64,000 nucleotides of DNA from Faucicola sp048551375 (GTDB lineage: Bacteria; Pseudomonadota; Gammaproteobacteria; Pseudomonadales; Moraxellaceae), in the NCBI RefSeq assembly GCF_048551375.1, contig NZ_JBLYZJ010000005.1, positions 1 to 64,000 of the forward strand, given 5' to 3'. Shown in pieces: positions 1-8,940 of the stretch (positions within the stretch are counted from its first letter, which is position 1; each line of letters begins with the position of its first letter). Position numbers and translations under genes: made by a program. A model generated the notes under the pieces. The model was not told the origin of the DNA and made no database searches. It worked only from the letters and a program-made list of their open reading frames with translations.

Positions 1-106
1 AAGATATCGGTTATTACTCTCAGCTTCTCAGTCGGCTTTTGCCGAATTAAAGCTGTTGAAGACTGCGTAACTTCAGTTCCATATATCGTATGGATGGGTT
101 TAATGG

Positions 107-1027
107 CTAACGCAATCGCATTAATCCCTCTTGCTGAGTGGTGGCGACCAATTTGCCATGTTGCCAAAACTGCCCATGATTCAAGCCCTTAGCATTGGAC
201 GTGGTGTCGCTCCACATATCGTAAAGTAGCCAATCATTCAAATCAAAATCTCGATGAAAGTGCATGCTATGGTCAATACTTGCCGCCTGTAGCCCTTTGG
301 TCATAAAGCTGATGCCATGCGACATCAAGCCTGTCCCCACCAAATAAAAATCCGATGAAAATGCCAATAATGCTTGTTGCACTTGTAAGGACTGCTTGCC
401 AAGGGCAGGAATACGTAACCAGTTGGCTTGGCGAGGTGACATCGGCTCTGGGTGAATGGGGTCACGAGGCTGAACAGGCTTGATTTCGACATGACGTTTT
501 CGCATATAGCGAGCTTTGAGTGCGTCTGGGATTTTGCCGACCACTTGGTCTTTGAGTTGTTGCTCGGTCAAAAGCGTGTCTGGCAATGGGTAGTTTGGCA
601 TGGGTTCTTGGTAATCCAAACCGTCCTCAAGCGGTGAAAATGATGCCATCATGGTAAAAATCACCTGCATTGTGCCATGACTATCGGCTTGGCGTGCGGT
701 GACTCGGCGTGCGGATAGACTACGCCCATCACGCATTTTTTCGATTTGATAATACACAGGCTGTTGGATATCACCGCCACGCAAAAAATACCCATGCAAC
801 GAGTGACAAGGCTTATCACTGGCAACGGTATGGCTGGCCGCCATCAAAGCTTGACCCAATACTTGACCGCCAAAAATCCTTGCCCCCACATAGTCATGGC
901 TGTGTCCCACAAACACAAGGTCTTCGTAGGGAACAAGGGTCAAGGTTTCGAGCAATTGGGTGACTAATTCTTTGGCTTCTTCGCAGGTCAGCTCAATGGC
1001 GTGGTTAGCGGTTGCAACATTGGACAT
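107..1027 (-). CDS. tesB: Acyl-CoA thioesterase II
   Basis: A 306-aa protein with the TesB double hot-dog layout. It hydrolyses medium- and long-chain acyl-CoAs to free fatty acid and CoA in the cytoplasm. An early stretch around residues 40-60 (VGHSHDYVGARIFGGQVLGQ) and a later segment ending in SIDHSMHFHRDFDLNDWLLY are typical of the family: the Asp of the SIDHS segment matches the catalytic Asp of TesB, and the FHR and WLLYD motifs follow it. Length is close to the usual 285-300 aa. It is transcribed divergently from plsB across a 235-bp spacer, so two acyl-lipid genes share one control region. The start was chosen because the upstream AAGAGAT stretch can act as a ribosome site. Confidence 0.93.
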   Translation of the reverse strand: MSNVATANHAIELTCEEAKELVTQLLETLTLVPYEDLVFVGHSHDYVGARIFGGQVLGQALMAASHTVASDKPCHSLHGYFLRGGDIQQPVYYQIEKMRDGRSLSARRVTARQADSHGTMQVIFTMMASFSPLEDGLDYQEPMPNYPLPDTLLTEQQLKDQVVGKIPDALKARYMRKRHVEIKPVQPRDPIHPEPMSPRQANWLRIPALGKQSLQVQQALLAFSSDFYLVGTGLMSHGISFMTKGLQAASIDHSMHFHRDFDLNDWLLYDMWSDTTSNAKGLNHGQFWQHGKLVATTQQEGLMRLR

Positions 1028-1262
1028 GGTGGCATATCTCTTGGTTAAACAGCAAAAACAGGGATAAAAATCATCGAAACTGCTAACTTAAAACACTCTA
1101 TCAACTTTGGCAAGTTATTATTTCGTACGGAAATGTCAAATTTGGCAATATTTCACCGATTCGGCAGAAATTTTGCCCCATACGGTTTAGAAAATTGTCA
1201 AACTGTGGCATGATAAGGGTATTTTTGACTAAACGTAATAAATTTTAGCAGGCAAATGGATA

Positions 1263-3947
1263 ATGGAAAATAACCGCAAAGATAGCAACAACCCCTTATT
1301 TAAACAACTCTACCGCAAGCTATCGGGCAATTTATTGGGTCTAGCCGTCAAATCTCAACTATTGGGCGAAGTTCCCAACCTTCAAGGCACACAAGCCAAT
1401 GACTCGCTTGAAGCAAATCCGTCTAGCGGTGAGAACCAACCACTGACCTTTTATGTCCTCAAAGAATATTCTCGTAGCAATAGCCTATTAATCGACCTTG
1501 AAACCCAACAAAACCGCCTACCGCCTGCCTTAGCAAAGGTGGTCAATAAAACACATGGCATTGACGAAAAAACTGCCATGATTTTTTTACACCATTATAA
1601 AGTGGATACCGACCAAGGTGACAGCCCTGTGTATTCGCCTCGGTTATTGCGGTTGATTCAAGCGGTGACACAACACCCAACGCTGGCGGTACAAGTGATT
1701 CCTGTCACCGTATTATGGGGACGAGCCCCAGAAAAAGAAGATTCACTGTTTAATCTACTGACCGCCGATGAATGGCAAAACCCCAGTATTATCAAGCAGT
1801 TGTTCAATATCGGTGTCAAAGGGCGAGATACCTATGTGCAGTTTCATGCCCCCAAAGATTTACGCCTCATTATCCAAAACGCCCAAGAAGCGGTACAAAA
1901 CCCGACTCAAACCACCCTACACGCACCCATCACTGCCCACAGCGATGATGCCGATGACCTCAAAGCCATCGCTTCACAAGTGCAAAAACGCCTACTGGGT
2001 TACCTTGACCGCCAACAAGAGGCGATTTTAGGCCCTGACCAATCCGACCGCCGTAATGTGGTGGATAAGCTACTGTTTAGCCCTGCGATTCAGCACGCCG
2101 TGAATGTCGATAGCCAAGAAAACAAACGCCGTTTGGTCGAAAGTCGCCAATTGGCACGAGGCTATCTCAACGAAATCGCCAGTGATTATTCGTATGCCAC
2201 GGTGCGATTTTTTGACCGCTTTTTGACATGGCTTTGGACTCAGCTTTATGACGGTGTCGAGGTTCAGCATTTTGAACGAGTGCGTGAGCTAGCGTTGGAT
2301 TATGAAATTATTTATGTGCCATGCCACCGTAGCCACATGGATTATTTACTATTGTCGTATGTGATTTATAAACGTGGCTTGCGTGTCCCCTACGTGGCGG
2401 CAGGCGACAACCTCAATATTCCTGTGTTGGGGCAAATGCTCAGAAATGGTGGGGCATTCTTTATGAGGCGTAGCTTTAAGGGCAATCCGCTGTATGCGTC
2501 CGTATTCCGAGAATATGTGCATAGCATGCTGATGCGAAACACGCCCATCGAATACTTTATCGAAGGTGGACGCTCTCGTTCTGGGCGGTTATTGCCCCCC
2601 AAAAAAGGCATGCTGGCGATGACCGTACAAAGCCACCTACGCCAATCGAGCAAACCCATCGTATTTATTCCCACCTATATCGGCTACGAGCGAATCATGG
2701 AAGGTGGCACGTATGTCGGTGAACTCAAAGGCAAACCCAAAGAATCCGAATCGTTAATCGGCTTACTAAAAGCCAGTCGTAAAATTGAGCGGATTTTTGG
2801 TAATGTGCATGTCAGCTTTGGTAAACCGTTATTTTTACATGATTTTATGCAAAAATACCAGGTCGCCCCAAATTCACTGCCCAAAGACCGTGCCGATAGT
2901 GAGATGCCCAATAACGTCATGCAAATGATTGATAATTTAGGGCTGAAAATCATGCAACGCATCAACCGCTCAGTGGTGCTAAACCCTGTCACCTTGCTAT
3001 CCTTGGTACTGCTTGACACCCCACATGGGGCATTGGATGAAGCCACCTGTATTGAGCAACTGGCACTGTACCAACGCATTGCCAAAAAACTGCCATACGA
3101 TGAGGATGTCAGTGTCACAGACGCATCACCGCAGTCGATTATTAACTATGGTATCAAACTCAAACTACTTGAGCGTACGCCTCACGTATTGGGCGATTTG
3201 ATTCGCATTGCCGAAGGGCAAGCACCACTCCTCAGCTACTTCCGTAATAACATTCTGCACGTTTATATTTTAGCGTCCCTGTGTGCCTGTTTGGTCGAAC
3301 GCAATGGCACGATTAGCCTTGATAACGTCAAACGTATCGTGGGCATCATGTATCCGTTTTTACAAGCCGAATTGTTCCTCAAATACCCCATCCGCACCCT
3401 CGATGCCACACTGGATGAGCATATTGCGGTATTAATTGACGAAAAAATCTTGGTGGATAATGGTAAAAATGCCGAAGGTCACAGCGTCATCACCACCCCT
3501 GATCCTAATACTCGCAGTTATCAACAACTGACGGTACTTGCCAACTCAGTCGAGCAAAGCCTTGAGCGGTATTTTATGGTATTGGCACTTCTAAGCCAAC
3601 AAGGTTCTGGCAAGCTCACCAAAGAGCAAGTCATTGACCTTGGGCATCTACTGGGTCAACGCTTGTCGGTGATTTATGAAGATGATATGCCAGACTTTTT
3701 TGACCGTGCATTATTTAGCAGTTTTATAGACGCATTGGAGCGATTGGGCTATATTAGCTTATCGGAGGGTGGTTTTATCACCTTTGACCATCGCATTGAT
3801 AATATGGCGAAAAATGCCCGTTTTATCCTTGACCTTGATGTGATGCACATTTTGCAACAGATTTCGCAATTGGGCGATGAAGAAATTCAACGCACCTTGA
3901 GTGAATTACAAGCCAAAAAACAAAAGAAATTTAGTCGGAAAAAATAA
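1263..3947 (+). CDS. plsB: Glycerol-3-phosphate 1-O-acyltransferase
   Basis: An 894-aa membrane-bound acyltransferase that transfers an acyl group from acyl-ACP or acyl-CoA to the sn-1 position of glycerol-3-phosphate, the first step of phospholipid synthesis. The HX4D catalytic block is visible near residue 357 (HRSHMDY). It is followed by the FMRRSF and EGGRSRSGRL substrate-binding blocks and a later proline block (IPTYIGYE). The long C-terminal region and total size fit the PlsB family (about 800-900 aa) rather than the short PlsC/PlsY enzymes. It ends in a basic lysine-rich tail. A hairpin with a T-rich tail follows the stop. No sign of truncation. Confidence 0.96.
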   Translation: MENNRKDSNNPLFKQLYRKLSGNLLGLAVKSQLLGEVPNLQGTQANDSLEANPSSGENQPLTFYVLKEYSRSNSLLIDLETQQNRLPPALAKVVNKTHGIDEKTAMIFLHHYKVDTDQGDSPVYSPRLLRLIQAVTQHPTLAVQVIPVTVLWGRAPEKEDSLFNLLTADEWQNPSIIKQLFNIGVKGRDTYVQFHAPKDLRLIIQNAQEAVQNPTQTTLHAPITAHSDDADDLKAIASQVQKRLLGYLDRQQEAILGPDQSDRRNVVDKLLFSPAIQHAVNVDSQENKRRLVESRQLARGYLNEIASDYSYATVRFFDRFLTWLWTQLYDGVEVQHFERVRELALDYEIIYVPCHRSHMDYLLLSYVIYKRGLRVPYVAAGDNLNIPVLGQMLRNGGAFFMRRSFKGNPLYASVFREYVHSMLMRNTPIEYFIEGGRSRSGRLLPPKKGMLAMTVQSHLRQSSKPIVFIPTYIGYERIMEGGTYVGELKGKPKESESLIGLLKASRKIERIFGNVHVSFGKPLFLHDFMQKYQVAPNSLPKDRADSEMPNNVMQMIDNLGLKIMQRINRSVVLNPVTLLSLVLLDTPHGALDEATCIEQLALYQRIAKKLPYDEDVSVTDASPQSIINYGIKLKLLERTPHVLGDLIRIAEGQAPLLSYFRNNILHVYILASLCACLVERNGTISLDNVKRIVGIMYPFLQAELFLKYPIRTLDATLDEHIAVLIDEKILVDNGKNAEGHSVITTPDPNTRSYQQLTVLANSVEQSLERYFMVLALLSQQGSGKLTKEQVIDLGHLLGQRLSVIYEDDMPDFFDRALFSSFIDALERLGYISLSEGGFITFDHRIDNMAKNARFILDLDVMHILQQISQLGDEEIQRTLSELQAKKQKKFSRKK

Positions 3948-3972
3948 GGGATTATCTTCTTTAATTACCGTT

Positions 3973-4002
3973 GTAGGGGCGTATTGCATACGCCCTTTGT
4001 TT
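3973..4002 (+). terminator. Likely plsB terminator made from a dispersed palindrome
   Basis: GGGCGTAT-TGC-ATACGCCC forms an 8-bp stem directly followed by TTTGTTT, 30 bp after the plsB stop. The same GTAGGGGCGTAT palindrome recurs near 26260, 27680 and 43834, so a dispersed repeat appears to serve as the terminator here. Confidence 0.55.
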
Positions 4003-4032
4003 AAATAAAAAAGGTGCGTATGACGCACCTTA
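4002..4032 (-). terminator. Terminator for the SPOR-domain gene
   Basis: On the minus strand the palindrome AAGGTGCGT-CA-ACGCACCTT type stem (4011-4032) is followed by a run of T (the A-run at 4006-4012 of the plus strand). It lies 34 bp past the end of the minus-strand SPOR gene and looks like a Rho-independent terminator. Confidence 0.6.
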
Positions 4033-4065
4033 CGGATTAGAAAAAAACACACCCTACGCCCTGTA

Positions 4066-4842
4066 TTAATTGCGTCTTTGTTCGACAATTAATGAATCAA
4101 TGCCACTACTTTGTAAGCGTCTTTGTGCCTCGCCTGCCATTTGTGAGTTGGGCATAGGACGAGAAATGACTTGATACACAAGACCCCCATCTTTGAGGTG
4201 CTTCTTGACGATTTGGGCATCGACCCCAGCAATTAGCACTTCCGCACGGCGTTTATCCGCATCATCGGCATTGTCAAAGCTATTGATTTGTAAAATATAA
4301 GTACGAGTTGGGTCGGCTTCGGTGATGACGATATGGGCTTTTGCGTCTGCTTTATCTGCTTTATCCGCTTTTTTAGTCGTCCCTGTCACCAAGGTTTTAT
4401 CGTCAATGTCATCTGGATTTGGGCTGGATAGCTCATCGCTTGCCATTGGGTTATCCACGGTGCTGACTTTGTTTGGGTCAGTGGGGTCTTGGTCGGTGGC
4501 GGTGGCTTTATCCCTACGTGCAGTCGGTGGGGCAGTAATCACCACGTCAGGCGAGGCATTGGTTGCCACTGTTTGACTGGCAATTGGTTGATTGAGAATA
4601 CCGCTCACTTGTTGCTCTTTTAGCAAGTCATAAAACTCATAATTGGGAGCAGAGGCGACTGCGGTGGATTTGGGTTGAACCGTGGCTGGATTGGCATCCA
4701 CGGTTTGGGGTTTTTTGAAGGGATTCCATAGGTAGACAAACAGCATGATGCCCAATGCCAACACCACACCAATCAGCATGGCAGCAAAAAATGACATACC
4801 ATCAGTCGATTCACGAGGGGTTGCCCCTTTGGGCTTTGACAT
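4066..4842 (-). CDS. SPOR domain-containing inner-membrane protein (FtsN-like)
   Basis: A 258-aa protein with a short cytoplasmic N-terminus, one membrane helix at about residues 17-39, a long low-complexity periplasmic linker rich in Thr, Asp and Ala, and a C-terminal SPOR domain at about 177-256. SPOR domains bind septal peptidoglycan lacking stem peptides, so a role at the division site is inferred. The linker carries a short lysine/aspartate repeat (KKADKADKADAKA, a tandem KAD run). It lies 36 bp after argS on the same strand. The argS-SPOR order is also seen in other gammaproteobacteria such as Pseudomonas. True FtsN function is not proven by the sequence. Confidence 0.85.
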   Translation of the reverse strand: MSKPKGATPRESTDGMSFFAAMLIGVVLALGIMLFVYLWNPFKKPQTVDANPATVQPKSTAVASAPNYEFYDLLKEQQVSGILNQPIASQTVATNASPDVVITAPPTARRDKATATDQDPTDPNKVSTVDNPMASDELSSPNPDDIDDKTLVTGTTKKADKADKADAKAHIVITEADPTRTYILQINSFDNADDADKRRAEVLIAGVDAQIVKKHLKDGGLVYQVISRPMPNSQMAGEAQRRLQSSGIDSLIVEQRRN

Positions 4843-4878
4843 GATTTGCTCCTTTTGGTGTGATGAGTTGGCTATGGC

Positions 4879-6696
4879 TTACATACTGGTTGGGGCGGTT
4901 AAACCCAATAAAATCAAGCCGTTTTGGATAACTTGACGCACGGATTTTGACAGGCGTAAACGAGCTTGCATAAGGTTTTGTTCCGCTTCACCGAATGCTT
5001 CGCCCTCTTTGGGTAAAATACGGTTATCGTTATACCAACCATGAAATAAACTTGCCAAATCTTTTAGATAATTGGTCAATAAATGGGGTTCATAGTTAAT
5101 CGCAGATTTCTGCAACACACTTGGGTAGGCAGAAAGTAGCTTTAATAGTTCAGTTTCGACCGTTTGGGTGAGTAGGTTTTGGTGAATTTTACCTGCTTTA
5201 TCATCCACGCTCAAGCCACGTTCTTCAAGGCGTTCTAATACACGGCAGATACGAGCATGGGCGTATTGAATATAGTAGACGGCATTGTCTTTGGTTTGTG
5301 ATTTGGCAAGCTCAAGGTCAAAGTCGATGTGTTGGTCGGGTTTACGAGCGACATAATAAAAACGAGCAGCATCATTGCCCACTTCGGCACGCAATTCACG
5401 CAAGGTCACAAATTGCCCAGAACGTGATGACATTTGCACTTGTTCTTCACCACGCCACAGGGTGACGAATTGCACCAAAATCACGTCCATACGCTCAGCA
5501 TCGTAGCCCATTGCTGTCAATGAGGCTTTGACACGTTTGATATAGCCGTGGTGGTCAGACCCCCACACGTCAATAATGCGGTCAAAACCACGGTCAAGTT
5601 TATCTTTATGATAGGCGATGTCTGAGGCAAAATAGGTAAATTGCCCATTGGCACGGCGAACCACACGGTCTTTTTCATCGCCAAATTCGGTGGATTTAAA
5701 CCATAAATTGCCGTCTTTTTCGTACAAATAACCACGCTCATTGAGCAAATCTAACGCAGGCAGAATGGCATCTTGCACGGATTTTTCACTAAACCAACGG
5801 TCGTAATGCACGTTAAAATCTGCCAAGTCATCTTGGATATCTGCCAAAATATTGTCAAGGGCGGATTGGTGGAAGACTTGATAATTGTCGCCTAAGTTGG
5901 CTTTGGCATTGGCAATCAGACCGTCAATATGGGCTTCTTTATCGCCAGATAGCACGATTTTTTCGCCTTTGTCATCTTTACCATATACTGCATCGGCTGG
6001 TACGCCTGCAATCATGTGTCCCCATGAGGTAACTAATTGGTCGCCATATTGTTTTTTGAGTGGTTTGGCGATGTCTTTGACATACTCACCCACATAGGCA
6101 TTGCTAGGGAAAATAATCGGCTCACCGCACAGCTCAAGATAACGTAAATAGGTACTGGTCGCCAAAATATCCATCTGACGACCTGCGTCATTGACGTAAT
6201 ATTCACGCCCCACTTGATAGCCAACCGCTTCTAGCAAGTTTGCCACGCTCATGCCAAAGGCCGCCCCACGCCCATGCCCCACATGTAGGCTAGAAGTGGG
6301 ATTGGCAGAAACAAATTCGACTTGGATTTTTTTGCCTGCAAATTGCTCAGACGTACCAAAATCCCCTTGTTGGCTCATAATGTCATCCAACACGGCAAAG
6401 CGAGCGTTATCATCCAAGAAGAAATTGATAAACCCTGCCCCTGCGATTTCGACTTTGGCGATATTGTCGCTGTTAGGTAAAAGTTCGATAATTTTATTTG
6501 CCAAATCACGAGGCTTCATGCCTGCCACTTTGGAGGCGACCATCGCTAAATTACTGGCAAAATCGCCGTGAGCTTGGTCTTTGGTGCGAGTGATGGTGCT
6601 GTTATTGTTCCAATCATTTGGCAAAATACCTTGGGTTTTTAGATTGTCGACCACCACATCAAGGGCGGTTTGGATAATAGGCTGTTGTTCAGACAT
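4879..6696 (-). CDS. argS: Arginine--tRNA ligase
   Basis: Class I aminoacyl-tRNA synthetase charging tRNA-Arg. The HIGH-type motif is HVGHGRGAAFG, near residue 140. The KMSKS position has the arginyl variant QMSSRSGQFVTL. The C-terminal helical anticodon-binding domain ends in a run of leucine-rich helix, as in the family. An open frame extends 9 codons further upstream (to 6723), but the AAAGAGA ribosome site lies about 8 nt before the ATG at 6696, so the 605-aa form (MSEQQPII...) is preferred. It is followed by the SPOR gene on the same strand, probably in one transcript. Confidence 0.96.
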   Translation of the reverse strand: MSEQQPIIQTALDVVVDNLKTQGILPNDWNNNSTITRTKDQAHGDFASNLAMVASKVAGMKPRDLANKIIELLPNSDNIAKVEIAGAGFINFFLDDNARFAVLDDIMSQQGDFGTSEQFAGKKIQVEFVSANPTSSLHVGHGRGAAFGMSVANLLEAVGYQVGREYYVNDAGRQMDILATSTYLRYLELCGEPIIFPSNAYVGEYVKDIAKPLKKQYGDQLVTSWGHMIAGVPADAVYGKDDKGEKIVLSGDKEAHIDGLIANAKANLGDNYQVFHQSALDNILADIQDDLADFNVHYDRWFSEKSVQDAILPALDLLNERGYLYEKDGNLWFKSTEFGDEKDRVVRRANGQFTYFASDIAYHKDKLDRGFDRIIDVWGSDHHGYIKRVKASLTAMGYDAERMDVILVQFVTLWRGEEQVQMSSRSGQFVTLRELRAEVGNDAARFYYVARKPDQHIDFDLELAKSQTKDNAVYYIQYAHARICRVLERLEERGLSVDDKAGKIHQNLLTQTVETELLKLLSAYPSVLQKSAINYEPHLLTNYLKDLASLFHGWYNDNRILPKEGEAFGEAEQNLMQARLRLSKSVRQVIQNGLILLGLTAPTSM

Positions 6697-6821
6697 GGCA
6701 TTTCTCTTTGGAATAATGTTCATCAGTAGTAAATAAGGGATTTAACGGTTAAATATAGCAATTTTTGAGATTTTTTTCATCTACCTTCGCAAGCTTGCCA
6801 CGAAATTATTTTATTTTGGCG

Positions 6822-6827
6822 TATAAT
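6822..6827 (+). promoter_or_regulatory. Consensus -10 box upstream of DUF2788 gene
   Basis: A perfect TATAAT lies 32 bp before the start of the small membrane-protein gene, in the divergent spacer from argS. No good -35 hexamer is visible at 16-18 bp (TTGCCA at 6795 is 21 bp away), so this is a tentative promoter. Confidence 0.4.
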
Positions 6828-6859
6828 AACCAACATCAATATATGATGAGGGTCACTGT

Positions 6860-7078
6860 ATGTTCGTTTTGGTGTCTAATGAGATGATTACTAACCTCGG
6901 TATGTGGTTAGTTGTGCCTGCGTTTATTGCATTTTTGTTCTTCATTATGTGGGACATTTCCAAAAAATCCAATGCGGGCAAGGCAGGGACTTTTTGGATT
7001 TTTATTGCATTGGGTGGTGGTTTTTTTGGTTATTTAATTAAATTATTGATTCAGTGGTATTTTGAACGGCATTTATAG
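6860..7078 (+). CDS. DUF2788 family small membrane protein
   Basis: A 72-aa protein with two predicted membrane helices (about residues 14-32 and 44-64) joined by a short basic loop (DISKKSNAGKAGTF). Size, the MWDISKKS-AGKAGTFW pattern and the GYLIK segment match the DUF2788 family found in gammaproteobacteria, whose function is not known. It is transcribed divergently from argS and is followed by a palindromic repeat element, so it appears to be a single-gene unit. Confidence 0.8.
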   Translation: MFVLVSNEMITNLGMWLVVPAFIAFLFFIMWDISKKSNAGKAGTFWIFIALGGGFFGYLIKLLIQWYFERHL

Positions 7079-7081
7079 TGA

Positions 7082-7217
7082 TAGGACTTACGCAATTTTA
7101 AAATATCTTTTCTTTACAAGGACGCTAGACCCCTGCATACGCAGGGGTGACGAGTAGTTAAAAATATTTCGTCATTCCTGCGAATGCAGGAATCCAGTGT
7201 CTTTTGCGTAAGTCCTA
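7082..7217. repeat. 136-bp MITE-like element with 14-bp perfect terminal inverted repeats
   Basis: Ends are TAGGACTTACGCAA (7082-7095) and its exact reverse complement (7204-7217). Inside are two 20-bp hairpins, ACCCCTGC...GCAGGGGT and ATTCCTGC...GCAGGAAT. The second has the layout of the neisserial dRS3 repeat (6-bp arms around 8 bp). There is no coding capacity. A degenerate relative lies at 19397-19575 and a single end copy at 14522-14535. A further degenerate GGGCG/CCCCTAC palindrome follows at 7253-7277. Mobilisation by a transposase encoded elsewhere is inference. Confidence 0.75.
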
Positions 7218-7316
7218 AGTGAATTAAATCAAGAATAATACGCTGAAAATTTGGGCGAATGCAGTATACCCCTACAACACGGCTGTTGTTTCTAATTTAA
7301 ATGACTATAAACACCA

Positions 7317-8921
7317 TTAAAAATCCTCACAAAGATTTAGCTTTGAGTCAATTCCACCATTTGGTGAGCGGATGCCTGCACAGCCCAACAACGAATGAAA
7401 AATATTATCATGCGAAACAGCCGTCCCACGGCTCAAATGGCGTGCAAAGTTTTCACTCAATACCTTGCCTTGCGGTGTGGCTTTATATGGCTCTGAAAAC
7501 CATGCCAAGAATGCAATATCAAACTGCTCTTTTGGGGCGGTTGCCACAGGTTGCCCATGAAAATACTGCCCATTTTCACCCAATGATTCACCGTGGTCTG
7601 ACACATAGATAAACACGGCTTTTTTATCTTTTAGCATCTCAATCATTTGTGCCAAAAAATTATCCACAGCCAAAATACCGTTATCATACGCATTGATAAG
7701 GCTAGCGGTATCACATTTGGCAACATTGGCATCTTGGCAATATGGCTCAAACCCCACGTCACTTGGGTCAAATCTATCAGCATAGGTTTGATGTACGCCC
7801 AAAGTATGAAAAATTAACAGTTGTTTGCCAGAATCATAAGATTGAATGGCTTGTTTGGCATAAGGTAGTAGTGATTTGTCTTTTGCACCTGTGGGCTGTT
7901 CATTCAGTACCGTGTATTTGGTGACAAGTTTATCTGGGTATAAATAGTCGTAAAACCCAGTCAACGTCTGCAATGAATAAAGCTCGGTATGATAGCCCAT
8001 TTCGTGAAACACTTGCCCAAATGAAGATTGGTGAACCTTACGATCGGCTTGGGTTTTTAGCATCGGCGAAGCCAAACAATGCACCGAATTGATGGTTAAT
8101 GTGTCACAAGAAGTGGCATTTTTGAGGCTGTATAACCCTTGGATTTTGGCAAGTTTGGGCGTGGTAGCTCGAGGGTAGCCATTGAGGGCAAAGTGATTGC
8201 CCCTTGTACTTTCCCCTATCACAAACACCACCAATAAATCATCATTGGTTGCTTGATACTGGTGTGTTTGGGTCATCAATTCAACATTGGCATACATGGC
8301 TTGCATGGATTTCTTGGCACGCCATGCTCGATGAAGGCTATATTCCGCATCCACAGGTGAAAACTTGGTGATATCTTGGACAAACCGTGCGTCACGAATT
8401 TGCCCTTTGACACGAAAATCATACCCTTTGGCTTTAATCCACAACACCCCAATCATCAGTGCCACCACGATGGTGAGCGTATCCGACAGTAGTTGTTTGA
8501 GCCAAGCTTGTTGCCGAATATTGACCCACCACACCAGCATCATGGGCAAGCCAGCTGTGAGCATCACCCATAGCACAAATTTGGGCGAAATCATTTCCAC
8601 CGTCAAATCAGCCTCACTGATTAACGCACTCAGCATGATATCTTCGGTTAAGGTGGTCTGATAATTGATTTTGGCAAAGAGTGCAATGCTGGTCACGATA
8701 AGGTGTAAACTTAGTATAGCTTTGAGCAGATAACGATGCCACATACCCAACATCAAAGATAAGGCAACCAAGGCAAACGCCACCCATCCGACTTGCAAGG
8801 TGGCGGACAAATGGTGATTTGCGACATTATTTAACAACCAAAGATAACCAATGACCAGCACCGTTAATTGCGTTTGGGTAAGGGAAAATGCCCCCCTTAA
8901 TTGCTGTATTTTTTTTAACAT
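7317..8921 (-). CDS. Lipid A phosphoethanolamine transferase, EptA/EptB family
   Basis: A 534-aa inner-membrane enzyme with five predicted N-terminal membrane helices (residues about 18-165) and a periplasmic alkaline-phosphatase/sulfatase-fold domain. The metal site GEST (236-239), the ATSCDT segment with the probable nucleophile Thr274, and the SDHGESLGENG block are all present. The family moves phosphoethanolamine from phosphatidylethanolamine onto lipid A or core sugars and lowers the negative surface charge. The SCDT form recalls EptB more than the SCGT of EptA/MCR, but the exact acceptor cannot be read from sequence. It lies 20 bp after cmoB on the same strand. No PmrAB-type regulator is adjacent. 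Confidence 0.85.
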   Translation of the reverse strand: MLKKIQQLRGAFSLTQTQLTVLVIGYLWLLNNVANHHLSATLQVGWVAFALVALSLMLGMWHRYLLKAILSLHLIVTSIALFAKINYQTTLTEDIMLSALISEADLTVEMISPKFVLWVMLTAGLPMMLVWWVNIRQQAWLKQLLSDTLTIVVALMIGVLWIKAKGYDFRVKGQIRDARFVQDITKFSPVDAEYSLHRAWRAKKSMQAMYANVELMTQTHQYQATNDDLLVVFVIGESTRGNHFALNGYPRATTPKLAKIQGLYSLKNATSCDTLTINSVHCLASPMLKTQADRKVHQSSFGQVFHEMGYHTELYSLQTLTGFYDYLYPDKLVTKYTVLNEQPTGAKDKSLLPYAKQAIQSYDSGKQLLIFHTLGVHQTYADRFDPSDVGFEPYCQDANVAKCDTASLINAYDNGILAVDNFLAQMIEMLKDKKAVFIYVSDHGESLGENGQYFHGQPVATAPKEQFDIAFLAWFSEPYKATPQGKVLSENFARHLSRGTAVSHDNIFHSLLGCAGIRSPNGGIDSKLNLCEDF

Positions 8922-8940
8922 TCAATAAACTTAATATACC

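Noticed and set aside
1..191. Plus-strand open frame from the left edge overlapping the end of tesB
   Set aside because: It has no recognisable protein pattern and most of it lies antisense to tesB, so it is treated as chance.
2684..3118. 144-codon minus-strand frame inside plsB
   Set aside because: Antisense shadow of a clear PlsB coding region; serine/cysteine-rich composition is an artefact of the opposite frame.
7301..7612. 103-codon plus-strand frame
   Set aside because: Entirely antisense to the end of the phosphoethanolamine transferase gene, with no family likeness.
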